Positions 1-8,747 of a DNA stretch of 64,000 nt are shown piece by piece. The position numbers and the translations under genes are program-made. Origin of the DNA: Bacteroidaceae bacterium (lineage in GTDB: Bacteria > Bacteroidota > Bacteroidia > Bacteroidales > Bacteroidaceae); NCBI GenBank assembly GCA_017617315.1, contig JAFZWM010000055.1, positions 28,136 to 92,135 of the forward strand, given 5' to 3'. The notes under the pieces are model-generated. The model saw nothing but the letters and a program-made list of their open reading frames with translations, had not been told where the DNA came from and made no database searches. How positions within the stretch are numbered: the stretch's first letter is position 1; every line of letters begins with the position of its first letter.

Positions 1-69
1 TATTCCAGACAAAACATAAAACATCTGCAATGCTATTCTGTTTTATGAGCAACACAAAAAGTAACAAAA

Positions 70-115
70 AACAAATGCAGAATCAGTTCAAAGCCGATTC
101 TGCATTTGTTTTATT
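70..115 (+). terminator. Rho-independent terminator
   Basis: A perfect 15-bp inverted repeat (AACAAATGCAGAATC at 70-84 with its complement at 96-110) is followed by a T-rich stretch. It probably ends a plus-strand gene lying left of the window. Bases 1-60 contain no feature I can assign. Confidence 0.75.
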
Positions 116-232
116 ATTCTTAGTCATTGAAACGCCTTTTCGTTTTGCGGTTTATACAATATATATTCCGCTATCAAGGTAACGAATATTATCGAAATTA
201 AGCCGGACAGACGTATCAATACGAAGAAATAA

Positions 233-772
233 TCAAAGTCTTTCGGCCTTCAGAACCGAGCCGTCGAGCTGGCGGATAGAAACCTCGCCGTTGCTCAGCA
301 CGGCAAAAGTCGGCACGTTTCCGCCCTTCGGGAAGGTTACAGAGCCAGTGTTGCACACAAGCAGCCCGTCGGCATTGCGCTCAAGCTTCCACAAGTGCGT
401 ATGACCGCAGAACAAGGCATCAGCCCCAAGCGGAAGCGATATCTCGCCGTACTTGTGTCCGTGCGTAAGAAAGAGTTTCTTGCCTTCGTCCACCACGATG
501 GTATAGTCGGCCATCATCGGAAACGAGAGTAGCATCTGGTCAACCTCGCTGTCGCAGTTTCCGCGCACCGCCACAATACGGTCGGCCATGGCGTTGAGCC
601 TCTCTACAATGGCTGCCGGATTTATATCGCCGGGAATACGGTTGCGAGGTCCGTAGTTAAGAATATCGCCCAAGATAAGCAGCATATCGCCTTTCTCTTT
701 CTCGAAGAAAGAAAGCACCTTGTCGAGCGCCGCGATGCTGCCGTGAATGTCAGAAACAATTATATACTTCAT
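233..772 (-). CDS. yfcE: YfcE-type metallophosphodiesterase
   Basis: Calcineurin-like phosphoesterase of the YfcE/MJ0936 family, a metal-dependent phosphodiesterase. The metal-binding motifs appear in order: DIHGS near the N-terminus, GDILNYGPR, GNCD, THGHKYG and GHTH. The length (about 179 aa) matches E. coli YfcE (184 aa). The reading frame is open seven codons upstream to a TTG, but the ATG at 772 directly precedes the conserved KYIIVSDIHGS strand and is the likely start. It stands alone, with a hairpin between it and the next gene upstream. The physiological substrate is unknown for the family. Confidence 0.9.
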   Translation of the reverse strand: MKYIIVSDIHGSIAALDKVLSFFEKEKGDMLLILGDILNYGPRNRIPGDINPAAIVERLNAMADRIVAVRGNCDSEVDQMLLSFPMMADYTIVVDEGKKLFLTHGHKYGEISLPLGADALFCGHTHLWKLERNADGLLVCNTGSVTFPKGGNVPTFAVLSNGEVSIRQLDGSVLKAERL

Positions 773-804
773 AATAGAAACACGTTTTTTCAAGAGTTAA
801 AAAA

Positions 805-842
805 AGAAGGAGTCATCATTTTGTGTGATGACTCCCTTCTTA
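805..842. terminator. Hairpin between two minus-strand genes
   Basis: The near-perfect inverted repeat AAGAAGG-AGTCATCA / TGATGACT-CCCTTCTT is flanked by a run of A on the left, which is a run of T on the minus strand. It fits a terminator for the thioredoxin-fold gene at 856-1347. Confidence 0.7.
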
Positions 843-855
843 TTTCAGAAACAGA

Positions 856-1347
856 TTAGTCGAGATATGTCTTTATCTGTTCGGCAGCTACATCGCAAGC
901 AATAACCCTGCCCTCTTTGTCGAGGAGATAATTGTGAAAATTACGACCGAGATAATACTTGCGGTACAAAGGCGAATGAGTGCCTTTTGTATCAACGAAA
1001 CTCAAATTCTTGTTGAGTCTGTCTTTCTTTACCACCTCATCAAAAATTGATGAATACTCATCAAACGATACAGACACCATTTTTATTTCCGAACCAAGCC
1101 CTTTCACGGCGTCACTGCAACGTACGTTCTGCAATCTTGATTTTGCATCGTAACTTGCCCAGAAACTTACTAATACGTAGTGGCCCTTTAAGTCTGTCAA
1201 GTTCATTTTTTCGCTACCTGCCGGACTTATCACGAAGTCGGGAGCAATCTCGCCAACCTTCAATCCGGAGATTTCGTGATCCTTACCTACAAACGAGATA
1301 AATGTCGTGAACAACAACAGAACAAAAATCCATCTAACTCTTTTCAA
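856..1347 (-). CDS. TlpA-like thioredoxin-fold protein lacking both active-site cysteines
   Basis: 163 aa. An N-terminal hydrophobic segment (about residues 5-20) looks like a signal peptide or anchor, followed by an AhpC/TSA-TlpA-type domain: VGEIAPDFVI, then LKGHYVLVSFWAS, then the late NYLLDKEGRVIA strand typical of the fold. Where TlpA/ResA proteins have FWASWCxxCR this protein reads FWASYDAKSR, so neither redox cysteine is present. A thiol-disulfide oxidoreductase role is therefore unlikely; it may be a binding or scaffold derivative. The only start in frame near the signal peptide is TTG at 1347, which is unusual. No operon partner is evident. Confidence 0.75.
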   Translation of the reverse strand: MKRVRWIFVLLLFTTFISFVGKDHEISGLKVGEIAPDFVISPAGSEKMNLTDLKGHYVLVSFWASYDAKSRLQNVRCSDAVKGLGSEIKMVSVSFDEYSSIFDEVVKKDRLNKNLSFVDTKGTHSPLYRKYYLGRNFHNYLLDKEGRVIACDVAAEQIKTYLD

Positions 1348-1611
1348 AATAAAAAACTTTAGTTATACATATCCAGCCTGACCGCAGCCATGGTTTCGCG
1401 TCTGGACGTTAATTATCCCAGAAAACACAATCAAATGTCTTCGCAGTATCAGTGAAACCCGTGGCAAAGATAATGTTTTATAGCATAAATCAAAGATGTT
1501 TTGGTATAAAAAGTATGTTTTCGAACACAATTCTTGACATTTGTCACTTTTCTGTACAATTTAAATTATATTATAACCGCCTATAATTGAGTATATTTAA
1601 ATATTTTTTCA

Positions 1612-1619
1612 TAATTTTG
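1612..1619 (+). promoter_or_regulatory. -7 promoter element of the DEAD-box helicase gene
   Basis: TAATTTTG matches the Bacteroidota -7 consensus TAnnTTTG. A TTG lies 22 nt upstream (1587-1589). The expected start of transcription near 1625 rules out the earlier in-frame TTG codons as translation starts. Confidence 0.55.
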
Positions 1620-1655
1620 TGCACATTTTTACAAAGAACAAAACATTACGACACT

Positions 1656-3017
1656 GTGGATTTTTACGATTTAGATTTGGAAGATTGCGTTTTCGACGCA
1701 CTCGACGCAATGAAATTCAAACACTGCACACCCGTGCAGGAACAATCTATACCTATAATTTTAGAAGGACACGACCTTATTGCCGTGGCACAGACAGGAA
1801 CAGGAAAGACTGCCGCCTATCTGCTGCCCGTAATCAGCGAGCTATGCCGATATTCATATCCCGAACATGCCATAAACTGCATTGTAATGTCGCCAACACG
1901 CGAACTGGCCCAGCAGATTGACCAGCAGCTCGAGGGATTCTCGTACTACAACGACCTTACAAGCATTGCCATCTACGGCGGAAACGACGGCGACCGCTAC
2001 AACAACGAGGTGAAGAGCCTTCAGCTTGGAGCCGACATCATCGTTGCCACTCCGGGACGACTTCTGAGCCACATAAAACTTGGAAACGTAGACCTCTCGC
2101 AGGTATCGTTCTTCATTCTTGACGAGGCCGACCGCATGCTCGACATGGGCTTCTACGACGACATCATGAGCATCATCAAGCTCACTCCGAAAGACCGTCA
2201 GACGATAATGTTCTCGGCAACAATGCCGCCAAAAATCCACGAGCTGGCAAAAAACATCCTGCACAATCCAAAGGAGGTGAAGATTGCCAACTCAAAGCCT
2301 GCCGAGAAGATTAAGCAGACAGCCTACATCTGCTACGAACCGCAAAAAATAAAGATTCTGAAGAGCATAATAAAGAGAGACGACCCTAAGCGAGTCATCA
2401 TCTTCTCATCGTCAAAGCAGAAGGTCAAGGAGGTTACGCGCACGCTTAAGCAGATGCACGTAAACACCGCCGAGATGCACTCAGACCTTGAACAGGCCGA
2501 ACGCGACGTGATTATGCGCGACTTCAAGAACAACCATATCGACATTCTCGTGGCTACCGACATCGTTTCGCGAGGCATCGACATCGACGACATCACGCTC
2601 GTCATAAACTACGATGTTCCACGCGACAGCGAAGACTACGTTCACCGCATAGGCCGAACGGCCCGCGCCAACCGCGACGGAGCAGCCATCACCCTCGTTA
2701 GCGAAGACGACCAGATTCGCTTCCGCCTGATTGAGAAGATGATTGAGAAGGAGGTTGAGAAAACGCCCGTGCCTGCCGAATTTGGTGAAACGCCGGAATA
2801 CAAGCCGTTGCCCGAAAAGAAAGGCCGCGGAAGAAGAAAGAGCTACGGCAAGCCTAACAACCGCAACGGAAAGGGCAACGGCAACAAGCCAAAGCCAAAT
2901 GGCGGTCAAGGTGGCGGAAAGCCTCACCCAAAAGGCAGAAGCGGAAAGCCACAAGGCAGCAAACCGCACACAAAGCCAGCCGGTAACAAGCCAAACGGCG
3001 CTGAAAACAAGCAATAA
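1656..3017 (+). CDS. rhlE: DEAD-box RNA helicase, RhlE type
   Basis: ATP-dependent RNA helicase acting in RNA remodelling or ribosome assembly. Motifs in order: Q-motif region CTPVQEQSIP, Walker A AQTGTGKT, PTRELAQQ, TPGR, DEAD, SAT, and in the second RecA domain VATDIVSRGIDI and HRIGRTAR. The last 70 or so residues are a basic, low-complexity K/R/G/N/P tail that probably binds RNA, as is usual in Bacteroidota RhlE. The frame stays open to a TTG at 1587, but the promoter at 1612-1619 lies inside that extension; GTG at 1656 (VDFYDLDLED) fits the family N-terminus, and ATG at 1710 would start too late. Monocistronic, ending in a terminator. Confidence 0.93.
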   Translation: MDFYDLDLEDCVFDALDAMKFKHCTPVQEQSIPIILEGHDLIAVAQTGTGKTAAYLLPVISELCRYSYPEHAINCIVMSPTRELAQQIDQQLEGFSYYNDLTSIAIYGGNDGDRYNNEVKSLQLGADIIVATPGRLLSHIKLGNVDLSQVSFFILDEADRMLDMGFYDDIMSIIKLTPKDRQTIMFSATMPPKIHELAKNILHNPKEVKIANSKPAEKIKQTAYICYEPQKIKILKSIIKRDDPKRVIIFSSSKQKVKEVTRTLKQMHVNTAEMHSDLEQAERDVIMRDFKNNHIDILVATDIVSRGIDIDDITLVINYDVPRDSEDYVHRIGRTARANRDGAAITLVSEDDQIRFRLIEKMIEKEVEKTPVPAEFGETPEYKPLPEKKGRGRRKSYGKPNNRNGKGNGNKPKPNGGQGGGKPHPKGRSGKPQGSKPHTKPAGNKPNGAENKQ

Positions 3018-3018
3018 A

Positions 3019-3065
3019 AACATCTCGCAGAAAGATTCTATTCTTTTTGCGAGATGTTTTTTTAT
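3019..3065 (+). terminator. Terminator of the RhlE-type helicase
   Basis: AACATCTCGC at 3019-3028 pairs with GCGAGATGTT at 3049-3058 and is followed by a run of T. Confidence 0.85.
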
Positions 3066-3083
3066 TGTTAGCTCCCCATTTCA

Positions 3084-4340
3084 TTATTCCGAAAAAAGAG
3101 ATTTCCAATAGCCAAAAAGATCATCATATTTCGGATTTTTCTTTCTGTCAACAACCTCTCCCTTCTGATTGTAGATTATCTGTTCACAATATACGCTGTC
3201 ATACGGCCTTTTCACAAGCGTGCTATATAAAACGAACTTATCGTCAAGCAATTTGTACATAATATACTCCTTTACGTCATGATGACTGACTTGCTTTATA
3301 CCTACAACACAGTTCGCCCGTTCATAAAAATCAGTAAAATCAACCTTCTCAAACTCAGGAGCTTCTGCATATTTTCCCGACTTGGGAGACCACAGATACA
3401 CAAAGCGTTTTGAATCATACTCCGGACTTATCAGAATATCCCTGAAGCCATCATAATTAAAATCACTTTGTTTAATCCTATACAAACAGTCAACCTTTGT
3501 CTTCAAAGTCTGAAGGAATTTTCCGTTTCTGTAAATATCAACACTGCAAGGTTCCCCTTTAGTTTTTCGCGTCTTCCACGTTACAATATTTTCCTTCTCA
3601 CCTTTCCACCATTCACGCTGCTCCTCAGCCGTTGCAGCCTGAACTAAATCGTCGGAAATCTCTTTTTCTCCAAAATTAGAATACATATTACGATAAGTAC
3701 CCCAGCCTTCGCCACCATAAGGCATAAATTCAGCCGCTCCACCATCCAAGCCCGAAGAATCAGGGATGCGATAATCTCCAAAATTTGCCTTTTTCTTTGC
3801 TTTTGTGCGATAAGAAGTCCATGTTCCCTCAAATTGATTGTTGCAATATGAGTCTGCTCCCCACTCTAAATCATCGTAACAAACAGCTTTATTTTTATAC
3901 AGATAGATGGCACTCCAGAATTTTCCTGAAAAGACTCCCGAGCCTTTCTGCGCGGCATCTTCCTTAAACTCATACTTTGCATAAGCAGTAAAACGGGGTG
4001 TCAAGTCGTCGCCCGATCTATAAGAATCCTCCCTATTGTCCACTACTACAGAGTCAATCTTAATGTAGCCATTAAACCGGCAAAGATTCTGTTTCACCCT
4101 ACTTACCCCCTTTACAATGTAGCGCGAAGCATCGTTTGTGTCCTTGTAAATGGTGTCAAAGTACATGTAAAGCCTCTGGTAATTTTTCCCGATATAGCCA
4201 AGAGGATTTCTTAGATCAAAAATCTGGCTATAATCGAAGTCTAGCATGTTGGGCTTAGTCTGGCAAAGCCCATCAACAGCAAAAAAGGCAGACACTATCG
4301 TTACGATTAGCAGCCTGCCCAATGTTGTATTTTTTTTCAT
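3084..4340 (-). CDS. Secreted protein of unknown function with an FG-GAP-like calcium loop
   Basis: 418 aa. An N-terminal signal peptide (hydrophobic residues about 9-24, then GLCQ) indicates export. The only recognisable motif is DFNYDGFRDILI at roughly residues 297-308, which has the DxNxDG pattern of FG-GAP/VCBS calcium-binding loops and is followed by a YLWSPKSGKY strand, as in proteins whose FG-GAP-like segments describe external components. The rest is not recognised. The ATG at 4340 directly precedes the signal peptide. The next gene upstream on the same strand is another exported protein, but 57 nt separate them. Function unknown. Confidence 0.8.
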   Translation of the reverse strand: MKKNTTLGRLLIVTIVSAFFAVDGLCQTKPNMLDFDYSQIFDLRNPLGYIGKNYQRLYMYFDTIYKDTNDASRYIVKGVSRVKQNLCRFNGYIKIDSVVVDNREDSYRSGDDLTPRFTAYAKYEFKEDAAQKGSGVFSGKFWSAIYLYKNKAVCYDDLEWGADSYCNNQFEGTWTSYRTKAKKKANFGDYRIPDSSGLDGGAAEFMPYGGEGWGTYRNMYSNFGEKEISDDLVQAATAEEQREWWKGEKENIVTWKTRKTKGEPCSVDIYRNGKFLQTLKTKVDCLYRIKQSDFNYDGFRDILISPEYDSKRFVYLWSPKSGKYAEAPEFEKVDFTDFYERANCVVGIKQVSHHDVKEYIMYKLLDDKFVLYSTLVKRPYDSVYCEQIIYNQKGEVVDRKKNPKYDDLFGYWKSLFSE

Positions 4341-4397
4341 ACAGCTATTATTTAGGTTTATAGTTTTTGCAGTCTTTCGGTCTTATTTTCAGCAACA

Positions 4398-5195
4398 TCA
4401 ATATTCAAGCAGTTCGCTCGAAGACTTGCCGTCGAAACCCACGGTTATTTCAACCATATAGCAGCTCGAGCCCTCTGGTGCACAGATTGTTGCATCAAAC
4501 TTGCAACCTTTGGAATCTATTCCGGCAAACACTACGTCGCTCAGAATCGCGCTCTTTATAAACTGCAACGGAATCATCTTGCTGAAGTCTTCCTTGTGAA
4601 TATCCTTTTTGTAAAGGCACTGTGTTCCGTGATATACGCAGATGTTTATCACATTGTCGTAATAGATGTTGTCGACGCTCAGTCCCTCGGCCGAATACGA
4701 AGTGCAGACAACCTTCTTCTTCGTCGGATTCACAGCCACATAGCAGTGGTAACGCTCGTTGTTGAAGTTCAGTACCGTATCGCGCTTTGTTACCTCGGTA
4801 TAAATTTTCGGAGAATATGAGCTGCTCTTGAATTGCACTATATCTTCTTCACTATCAGACTTATGCAGTTTCAGGACATCATCATTGAGAGAATGTAGCC
4901 ACATCACGTTTTCGGTACGCTTATCAATCTTGTAATGCGTTTCTGTTCCGCCCTTAAAAACAAGTGTATCACCAACAATCTCGAAGTAAACAGGTGCAAC
5001 AGAACCGTCCGGGTAAAATATAGAATCGCCCTTGGCCTGAAAAATGGCCTCCTCGGTGTCATCATCAACCCAAACTCCCTGAAAAAGTTTTTTTGCCTCC
5101 TCGTCTTCTCCCGACTTTTTCGTCACTTTGTCCGAAGAGCAGGAAACTACACAAAAAACAGTTGCTAAACCTGAAAAAAAGTTTAATATTTTCAT
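4398..5195 (-). CDS. Lipoprotein of unknown function (DUF4738-like)
   Basis: 265 aa. A lipoprotein signal ending in VVSCSSD puts the lipidated cysteine at about residue 19. After a short charged linker comes a lipocalin-like 'cost/threshold' segment (LFQGVWVDDDTEEAIF, then YPDGSVAPVYFEIVGDTLVF) of the kind found in small Bacteroidales lipoproteins, then a second unrecognised half. I associate the overall layout with DUF4738, but this is from memory and uncertain. It may be co-transcribed with the secreted protein that follows. Confidence 0.75.
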   Translation of the reverse strand: MKILNFFSGLATVFCVVSCSSDKVTKKSGEDEEAKKLFQGVWVDDDTEEAIFQAKGDSIFYPDGSVAPVYFEIVGDTLVFKGGTETHYKIDKRTENVMWLHSLNDDVLKLHKSDSEEDIVQFKSSSYSPKIYTEVTKRDTVLNFNNERYHCYVAVNPTKKKVVCTSYSAEGLSVDNIYYDNVINICVYHGTQCLYKKDIHKEDFSKMIPLQFIKSAILSDVVFAGIDSKGCKFDATICAPEGSSCYMVEITVGFDGKSSSELLEY

Positions 5196-5354
5196 CTTCT
5201 TTTATTTAAGGCGGAACAAACAATCTGTAAACGCAAAATGCTATCTCGTCTTATTTTTCTGCAAAGGTAGAAAAAAAAAACAAACGGCAATATTATAGTC
5301 AAAAAAAATAGGATTTTTTGTTCAATAATATGGTGGAATGTGGATTTTTTATTA

Positions 5355-5362
5355 TAATTTTG
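5355..5362 (+). promoter_or_regulatory. -7 promoter element almost abutting the HU-CCDC81/SPOR start codon
   Basis: TAATTTTG is a full match to TAnnTTTG and is followed by C, as is common. Only four bases separate it from the ATG at 5367, so the transcript would be leaderless or nearly so. No clear -33 TTTG is present at the usual distance. Confidence 0.5.
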
Positions 5363-5366
5363 CAGC

Positions 5367-6479
5367 ATGATAAATTTAGCAAGACATATTGAGGTCTTAT
5401 TGTTGACAAACGACTGCGTTATTGTGCCGGGGCTGGGAGGCTTTCTGGCACAACATGTGTCGGCGCGTCGTGTTGAAGAGGAGAACCTGTTTCTCCCACC
5501 AAGCCGCACAATCGGCTTTAATGCACACTTGAGCATGAACGACGGACTGCTCGTGCAATCATACATGGAAACGTACGACGATTCGTTTCCCGAGGCAACG
5601 AAAAGAGTTGAAGAAGAAGTTAATGAACTTATCGAAGTATTGCGCAAGGAAGGCGAATACGAACTTAACGGCATCGGCACACTTTCAATGAATATAAACG
5701 GTGTTTACAGCTTTACTCCAAATCAGGCTGGAGCACTCTCACCATATTTATACGGATTCAGCTCTTTTGAGATGAAGGCACTTTCTGACGTTGCTGAAAC
5801 AGAGGAAATCGCGCCAAGAAGAAACGTTACTGTACAGCCAGCCAAGAAGAACGAGGGCAAGGCTGCACACCAGTCTGTATTCACAATCGTGAAGCCAGAG
5901 GCTGGCAGCGACGACAAGAACAAATCTATAAACATCAATTTGAAATTGAGTTGGATAAGAAATACAGTTGCCGTAGCAGCTGCTATTCTGCTTTTCTTCC
6001 TTGTTCCAGACAAGGTTGAAAACACTTATGTAAACAAAGCATACTACGCATCGAACAACCAAGGAAAGCTGTTCGACGCAATCAAGGATAAATCACTCGC
6101 AACAGCCATCATCAGCATTGAGCAGCCAATGGAGACGGTAAACGCCGCACCAGCAATCAGCGTTGCTCCAAAGCAGAATGTTGCAGCAAGCCAGAACACA
6201 AACGCAACAGCCGTAGCCGCTCCTGCTACTGCGGAGGCTACCATCTCTGACGAGAAATACTGCGTTGTTGTGGCAAGCGCAGTTCCACGCACATCGGCAC
6301 TGAAGTTTGTCGAGGAACTGAAGAGCGAAGGATTCAAGAAGACACACCTTTACGAAAGCAATAACATCATCAGAGTTGTTTACGGCAGCTATCCTTCAAA
6401 AGAGGCAGCCTTGAATGAACAGAAGAAGTTGCGCGAAAACAAATATTTCGCCGACTCTTGGGTTCTAAAGCAAGAATAA
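5367..6479 (+). CDS. HU-CCDC81 / SPOR domain protein
   Basis: 370 aa, with the architecture characteristic of Bacteroidota. The N-terminus (about residues 1-140) carries the paired bacterial HU-CCDC81 domains, starting ARHIEVLLLTNDCVIVPGLG. A single membrane segment lies near residues 195-212 (VAVAAAILLFFLVP). An alanine-rich linker follows, then a C-terminal SPOR domain (YCVVVASAVPRTSALKFVEE ... RVVYGSYPSKEAA) that in other proteins binds denuded septal peptidoglycan. It probably links something cytoplasmic, possibly DNA, to the division-site wall. One base separates it from the zinc-ribbon/FHA gene, with which it likely forms an operon. Confidence 0.85.
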   Translation: MINLARHIEVLLLTNDCVIVPGLGGFLAQHVSARRVEEENLFLPPSRTIGFNAHLSMNDGLLVQSYMETYDDSFPEATKRVEEEVNELIEVLRKEGEYELNGIGTLSMNINGVYSFTPNQAGALSPYLYGFSSFEMKALSDVAETEEIAPRRNVTVQPAKKNEGKAAHQSVFTIVKPEAGSDDKNKSININLKLSWIRNTVAVAAAILLFFLVPDKVENTYVNKAYYASNNQGKLFDAIKDKSLATAIISIEQPMETVNAAPAISVAPKQNVAASQNTNATAVAAPATAEATISDEKYCVVVASAVPRTSALKFVEELKSEGFKKTHLYESNNIIRVVYGSYPSKEAALNEQKKLRENKYFADSWVLKQE

Positions 6480-6480
6480 G

Positions 6481-7020
6481 ATGAAGAGAGTAAGGTGTCC
6501 TAAATGTCAGAACTATATTCTGTTCGACGAGACCAAATACAAAGACGGTCAGTCGCTTGTGTTCGTATGCGATGAGTGTAACAAACAATTCAGCATACGA
6601 ATTGGTGTGTCTAAGCTAAAAGCCACACGCAAGGAAGAGCAACTTGACGAGCAGGAGAACAAAGAGGCTTTCGGCAGCATCGTTGTCATCGAGAATCAGT
6701 TTGCATACAAGCAGGTTATTCCGCTACGGGAGGGCGACAACGAGATTGGACGCTTCAACCGCGACACAAACATCAACTGCCCTATCGAGACAACCGACCC
6801 GAGCGTTGATTTCCGCCACTGCATCATAAACGTAAAGCGCAACAAAAACGGCGAACTCGTCTACAATCTGCGCGATGCGAAAAGCGCGGTAGGCGTGTTC
6901 TACAACAACGACATTCTTGGAAACAAGGAACAGGTAAGACTCGAAGACGGAGCTATCTTCACACTCGGCGCAACAACACTAATCCTGCGCGCCGCAGGAC
7001 AATCGGACAACAATGAGTAA
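6481..7020 (+). CDS. Zinc-ribbon and FHA domain protein
   Basis: 179 aa. The N-terminus has a four-cysteine zinc ribbon (CPKC ... CDEC, MJ0042-like), then a charged linker, then a forkhead-associated fold from about residue 75: EIGRFNRDTNINCPI ... VDFRHCIINV, with the GR and RH positions retained. FHA domains read phosphothreonine or act as oligomerisation modules. It starts one base after the SPOR gene and overlaps the HAD gene by 8 nt, so the three are translationally linked. Role unknown; a regulatory or scaffold function near the cell-wall protein is a guess. Confidence 0.8.
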   Translation: MKRVRCPKCQNYILFDETKYKDGQSLVFVCDECNKQFSIRIGVSKLKATRKEEQLDEQENKEAFGSIVVIENQFAYKQVIPLREGDNEIGRFNRDTNINCPIETTDPSVDFRHCIINVKRNKNGELVYNLRDAKSAVGVFYNNDILGNKEQVRLEDGAIFTLGATTLILRAAGQSDNNE

Positions 7021-7828
7021 ATACAAGATTCTGGTGCTCGACCTCGACGGCACTCTCACCAACAAGAAAAAGGAAATTACGCCACGCACTCTTTCGGTTC
7101 TCGAAAAAGCACAGCAGAAAGGACTGAAGATTGTATTGGCTTCGGGCAGACCGACTTTCGGAATAATGCCACTTGCCGAGCAACTGAATCTGAAGCAATA
7201 CGGAGGCTATATTCTGTCGTACAACGGCGGCAAAATCATCAATCTTGCCAACGACGAGGTTCTGTATCAGAATGTTCTCGACAGTTCGCTTCTACCATAT
7301 CTATATAAATGCGCAAAGGACAACGATTTTCAGATTCTTTCGTACAAGAACGAATATGTCTTCTGCGAAAATCCTTCGGACAAGTACGTTGAATACGAAG
7401 TAATGCTCAACAAGATGAAGAGCATGAAAGTAGAAAACTGGCTCGATGCCGTTGAAGAAGAACTGCCTAAATGTCTGATAGTTGGCGACCCAGAACCGCT
7501 TGCAAAGCTCGAAAAAAAGATGTTCGAACACTTGAAAGGCAAGATGAACGTTTTCAGGTCGGAGCCTTTCTTCCTCGAACTCGTTCCGATGGGAATTGAC
7601 AAAGCCAAGTGCCTTGCCATTCTGCTCGAGAAGATTGGAATGACAAAGGACGAGATGATTGCCTGCGGCGACGGATTCAACGACCTTACAATGATTCAGT
7701 ATGCAGGTCTTGGCGTTGCCATGTCTAACGCTCAGGACGTGGTAAAAGAAGCTGCCGACTATGTAACTCTGTCGAACGAAGAAGACGGCGTTGCATTTGC
7801 CGTTGAGAAATTCTACCTCAACGACTGA
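7013..7828 (+). CDS. HAD-superfamily Cof-type phosphatase
   Basis: 271 aa, the usual size for Cof/YidA-like sugar-phosphate phosphatases. Motif I LDLDGTLTNKK contains the nucleophile and acid/base aspartates, motif II ASGR follows, and motifs III/IV appear as KAKCLA and CGDGFNDLTMIQYAGLGVAMSNA. The C2B cap lies between. It probably dephosphorylates small sugar phosphates or flavin precursors in the cytosol. The ATG overlaps the end of the FHA gene by 8 nt. It runs convergently into the AraC gene with only 6 nt between stops and no visible terminator. Confidence 0.9.
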   Translation: MSKYKILVLDLDGTLTNKKKEITPRTLSVLEKAQQKGLKIVLASGRPTFGIMPLAEQLNLKQYGGYILSYNGGKIINLANDEVLYQNVLDSSLLPYLYKCAKDNDFQILSYKNEYVFCENPSDKYVEYEVMLNKMKSMKVENWLDAVEEELPKCLIVGDPEPLAKLEKKMFEHLKGKMNVFRSEPFFLELVPMGIDKAKCLAILLEKIGMTKDEMIACGDGFNDLTMIQYAGLGVAMSNAQDVVKEAADYVTLSNEEDGVAFAVEKFYLND

Positions 7829-7834
7829 CCTTTC

Positions 7835-8710
7835 CTATCTGGCATTTCGCTTGCGATACTGGAACGGAGATATTCCCGTGTGCTGACGGAAATATTTTCC
7901 GAAGAACGACTGGTTGCTGAAGCCAAATTCGAGTGCAACCTGCTTTATCGACATAGATGTTGATTCAAGCACTTGCTTTGCCTCGGCAATGATGGTCTGG
8001 TCTACCCACTGAACAGGCGACAATCCGCTTCGGTCTCTTATCAGCTTAGAGAAATATCTCGGCGTAAGATTCTGCATTTCAGCATATTTCTCAACTTTTC
8101 TCTCAGTTTTGTAATGTGCATTCAGGTCGAGCATGAACTGATGGAAAATCTCGTCGGCACGGCTCAGTTCGAGCGGCTTCACTGGATGGTTTCCGAAGAA
8201 GAGCAAGAACAGTTCGTAGCAGATGCACTGCGCCTTTGCCTTCATCAGTTCGACAAGAAGCAAAGCTGTCTGGTTCTCGTTGTCCAAGAAACGGTCGCTG
8301 CCAATGCTGTCGTACAAATCGAGCACCTGACTCTTGAACTTGTCGAAAGCGTCGGGCGCAAGAGAGATACACGGATTGCTGCGGATGTAAAGAATATTCT
8401 GCGGACTCGTAGCCTTGTGGACGAGCGAGATGACGAAATCGACCCTCGAAATAAGAATCACTCCCCTGAAATTCGCGCTGCGGCTGAGCAGGCGCAATAT
8501 GATAGACGATGTGTTAAGATACACATCTCCCCTCTTCATCTTATAGATTGTGCCGTCGTGCGAGATTCTGATTTCGCCCTCAAGACAGATGAGAAATCCG
8601 CACAAGCCTATGGTAGAAACAAAGTCACCATCAGAAATCTCCTTTGTTACACCAACCGCACTGTTGCCATTTAGCAAAACAAAATAAAATGGTAATCTCT
8701 CTGCTAACAT
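7835..8710 (-). CDS. AraC-family transcriptional regulator
   Basis: About 291 aa from the ATG at 8710 (MLAERLPFYF). The N-terminal part resembles an AraC-type cupin sensor, and the C-terminal 100 residues carry two helix-turn-helix motifs (VEKYAEMQNLTPRYFSKLIR and SIKQVALEFGFSNQSFFGKY) ending in GISPFQYRK. The frame is open 42 codons further upstream, but that part is cysteine-rich, unlike the family, and contains the candidate promoter at 8740-8747. It is divergent from the RND efflux operon across 224 nt, which makes it a likely regulator of that pump. The inducer is unknown. Confidence 0.88.
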   Translation of the reverse strand: MLAERLPFYFVLLNGNSAVGVTKEISDGDFVSTIGLCGFLICLEGEIRISHDGTIYKMKRGDVYLNTSSIILRLLSRSANFRGVILISRVDFVISLVHKATSPQNILYIRSNPCISLAPDAFDKFKSQVLDLYDSIGSDRFLDNENQTALLLVELMKAKAQCICYELFLLFFGNHPVKPLELSRADEIFHQFMLDLNAHYKTERKVEKYAEMQNLTPRYFSKLIRDRSGLSPVQWVDQTIIAEAKQVLESTSMSIKQVALEFGFSNQSFFGKYFRQHTGISPFQYRKRNAR

Positions 8711-8739
8711 ACAATTTGTTTTGATTCTACAATTCGACA

Positions 8740-8747
8740 CAAAAATA
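8740..8747 (-). promoter_or_regulatory. -7 promoter element of the AraC gene
   Basis: On the minus strand this reads TATTTTTG, a full match to TAnnTTTG, 30 nt before the chosen ATG. No convincing -33 TTTG at 19-20 nt. Confidence 0.45.

Noticed and set aside
7973..8674. 233-codon plus-strand frame
   Set aside because: Antisense to the AraC gene; the AraC HTH motifs settle the coding strand.
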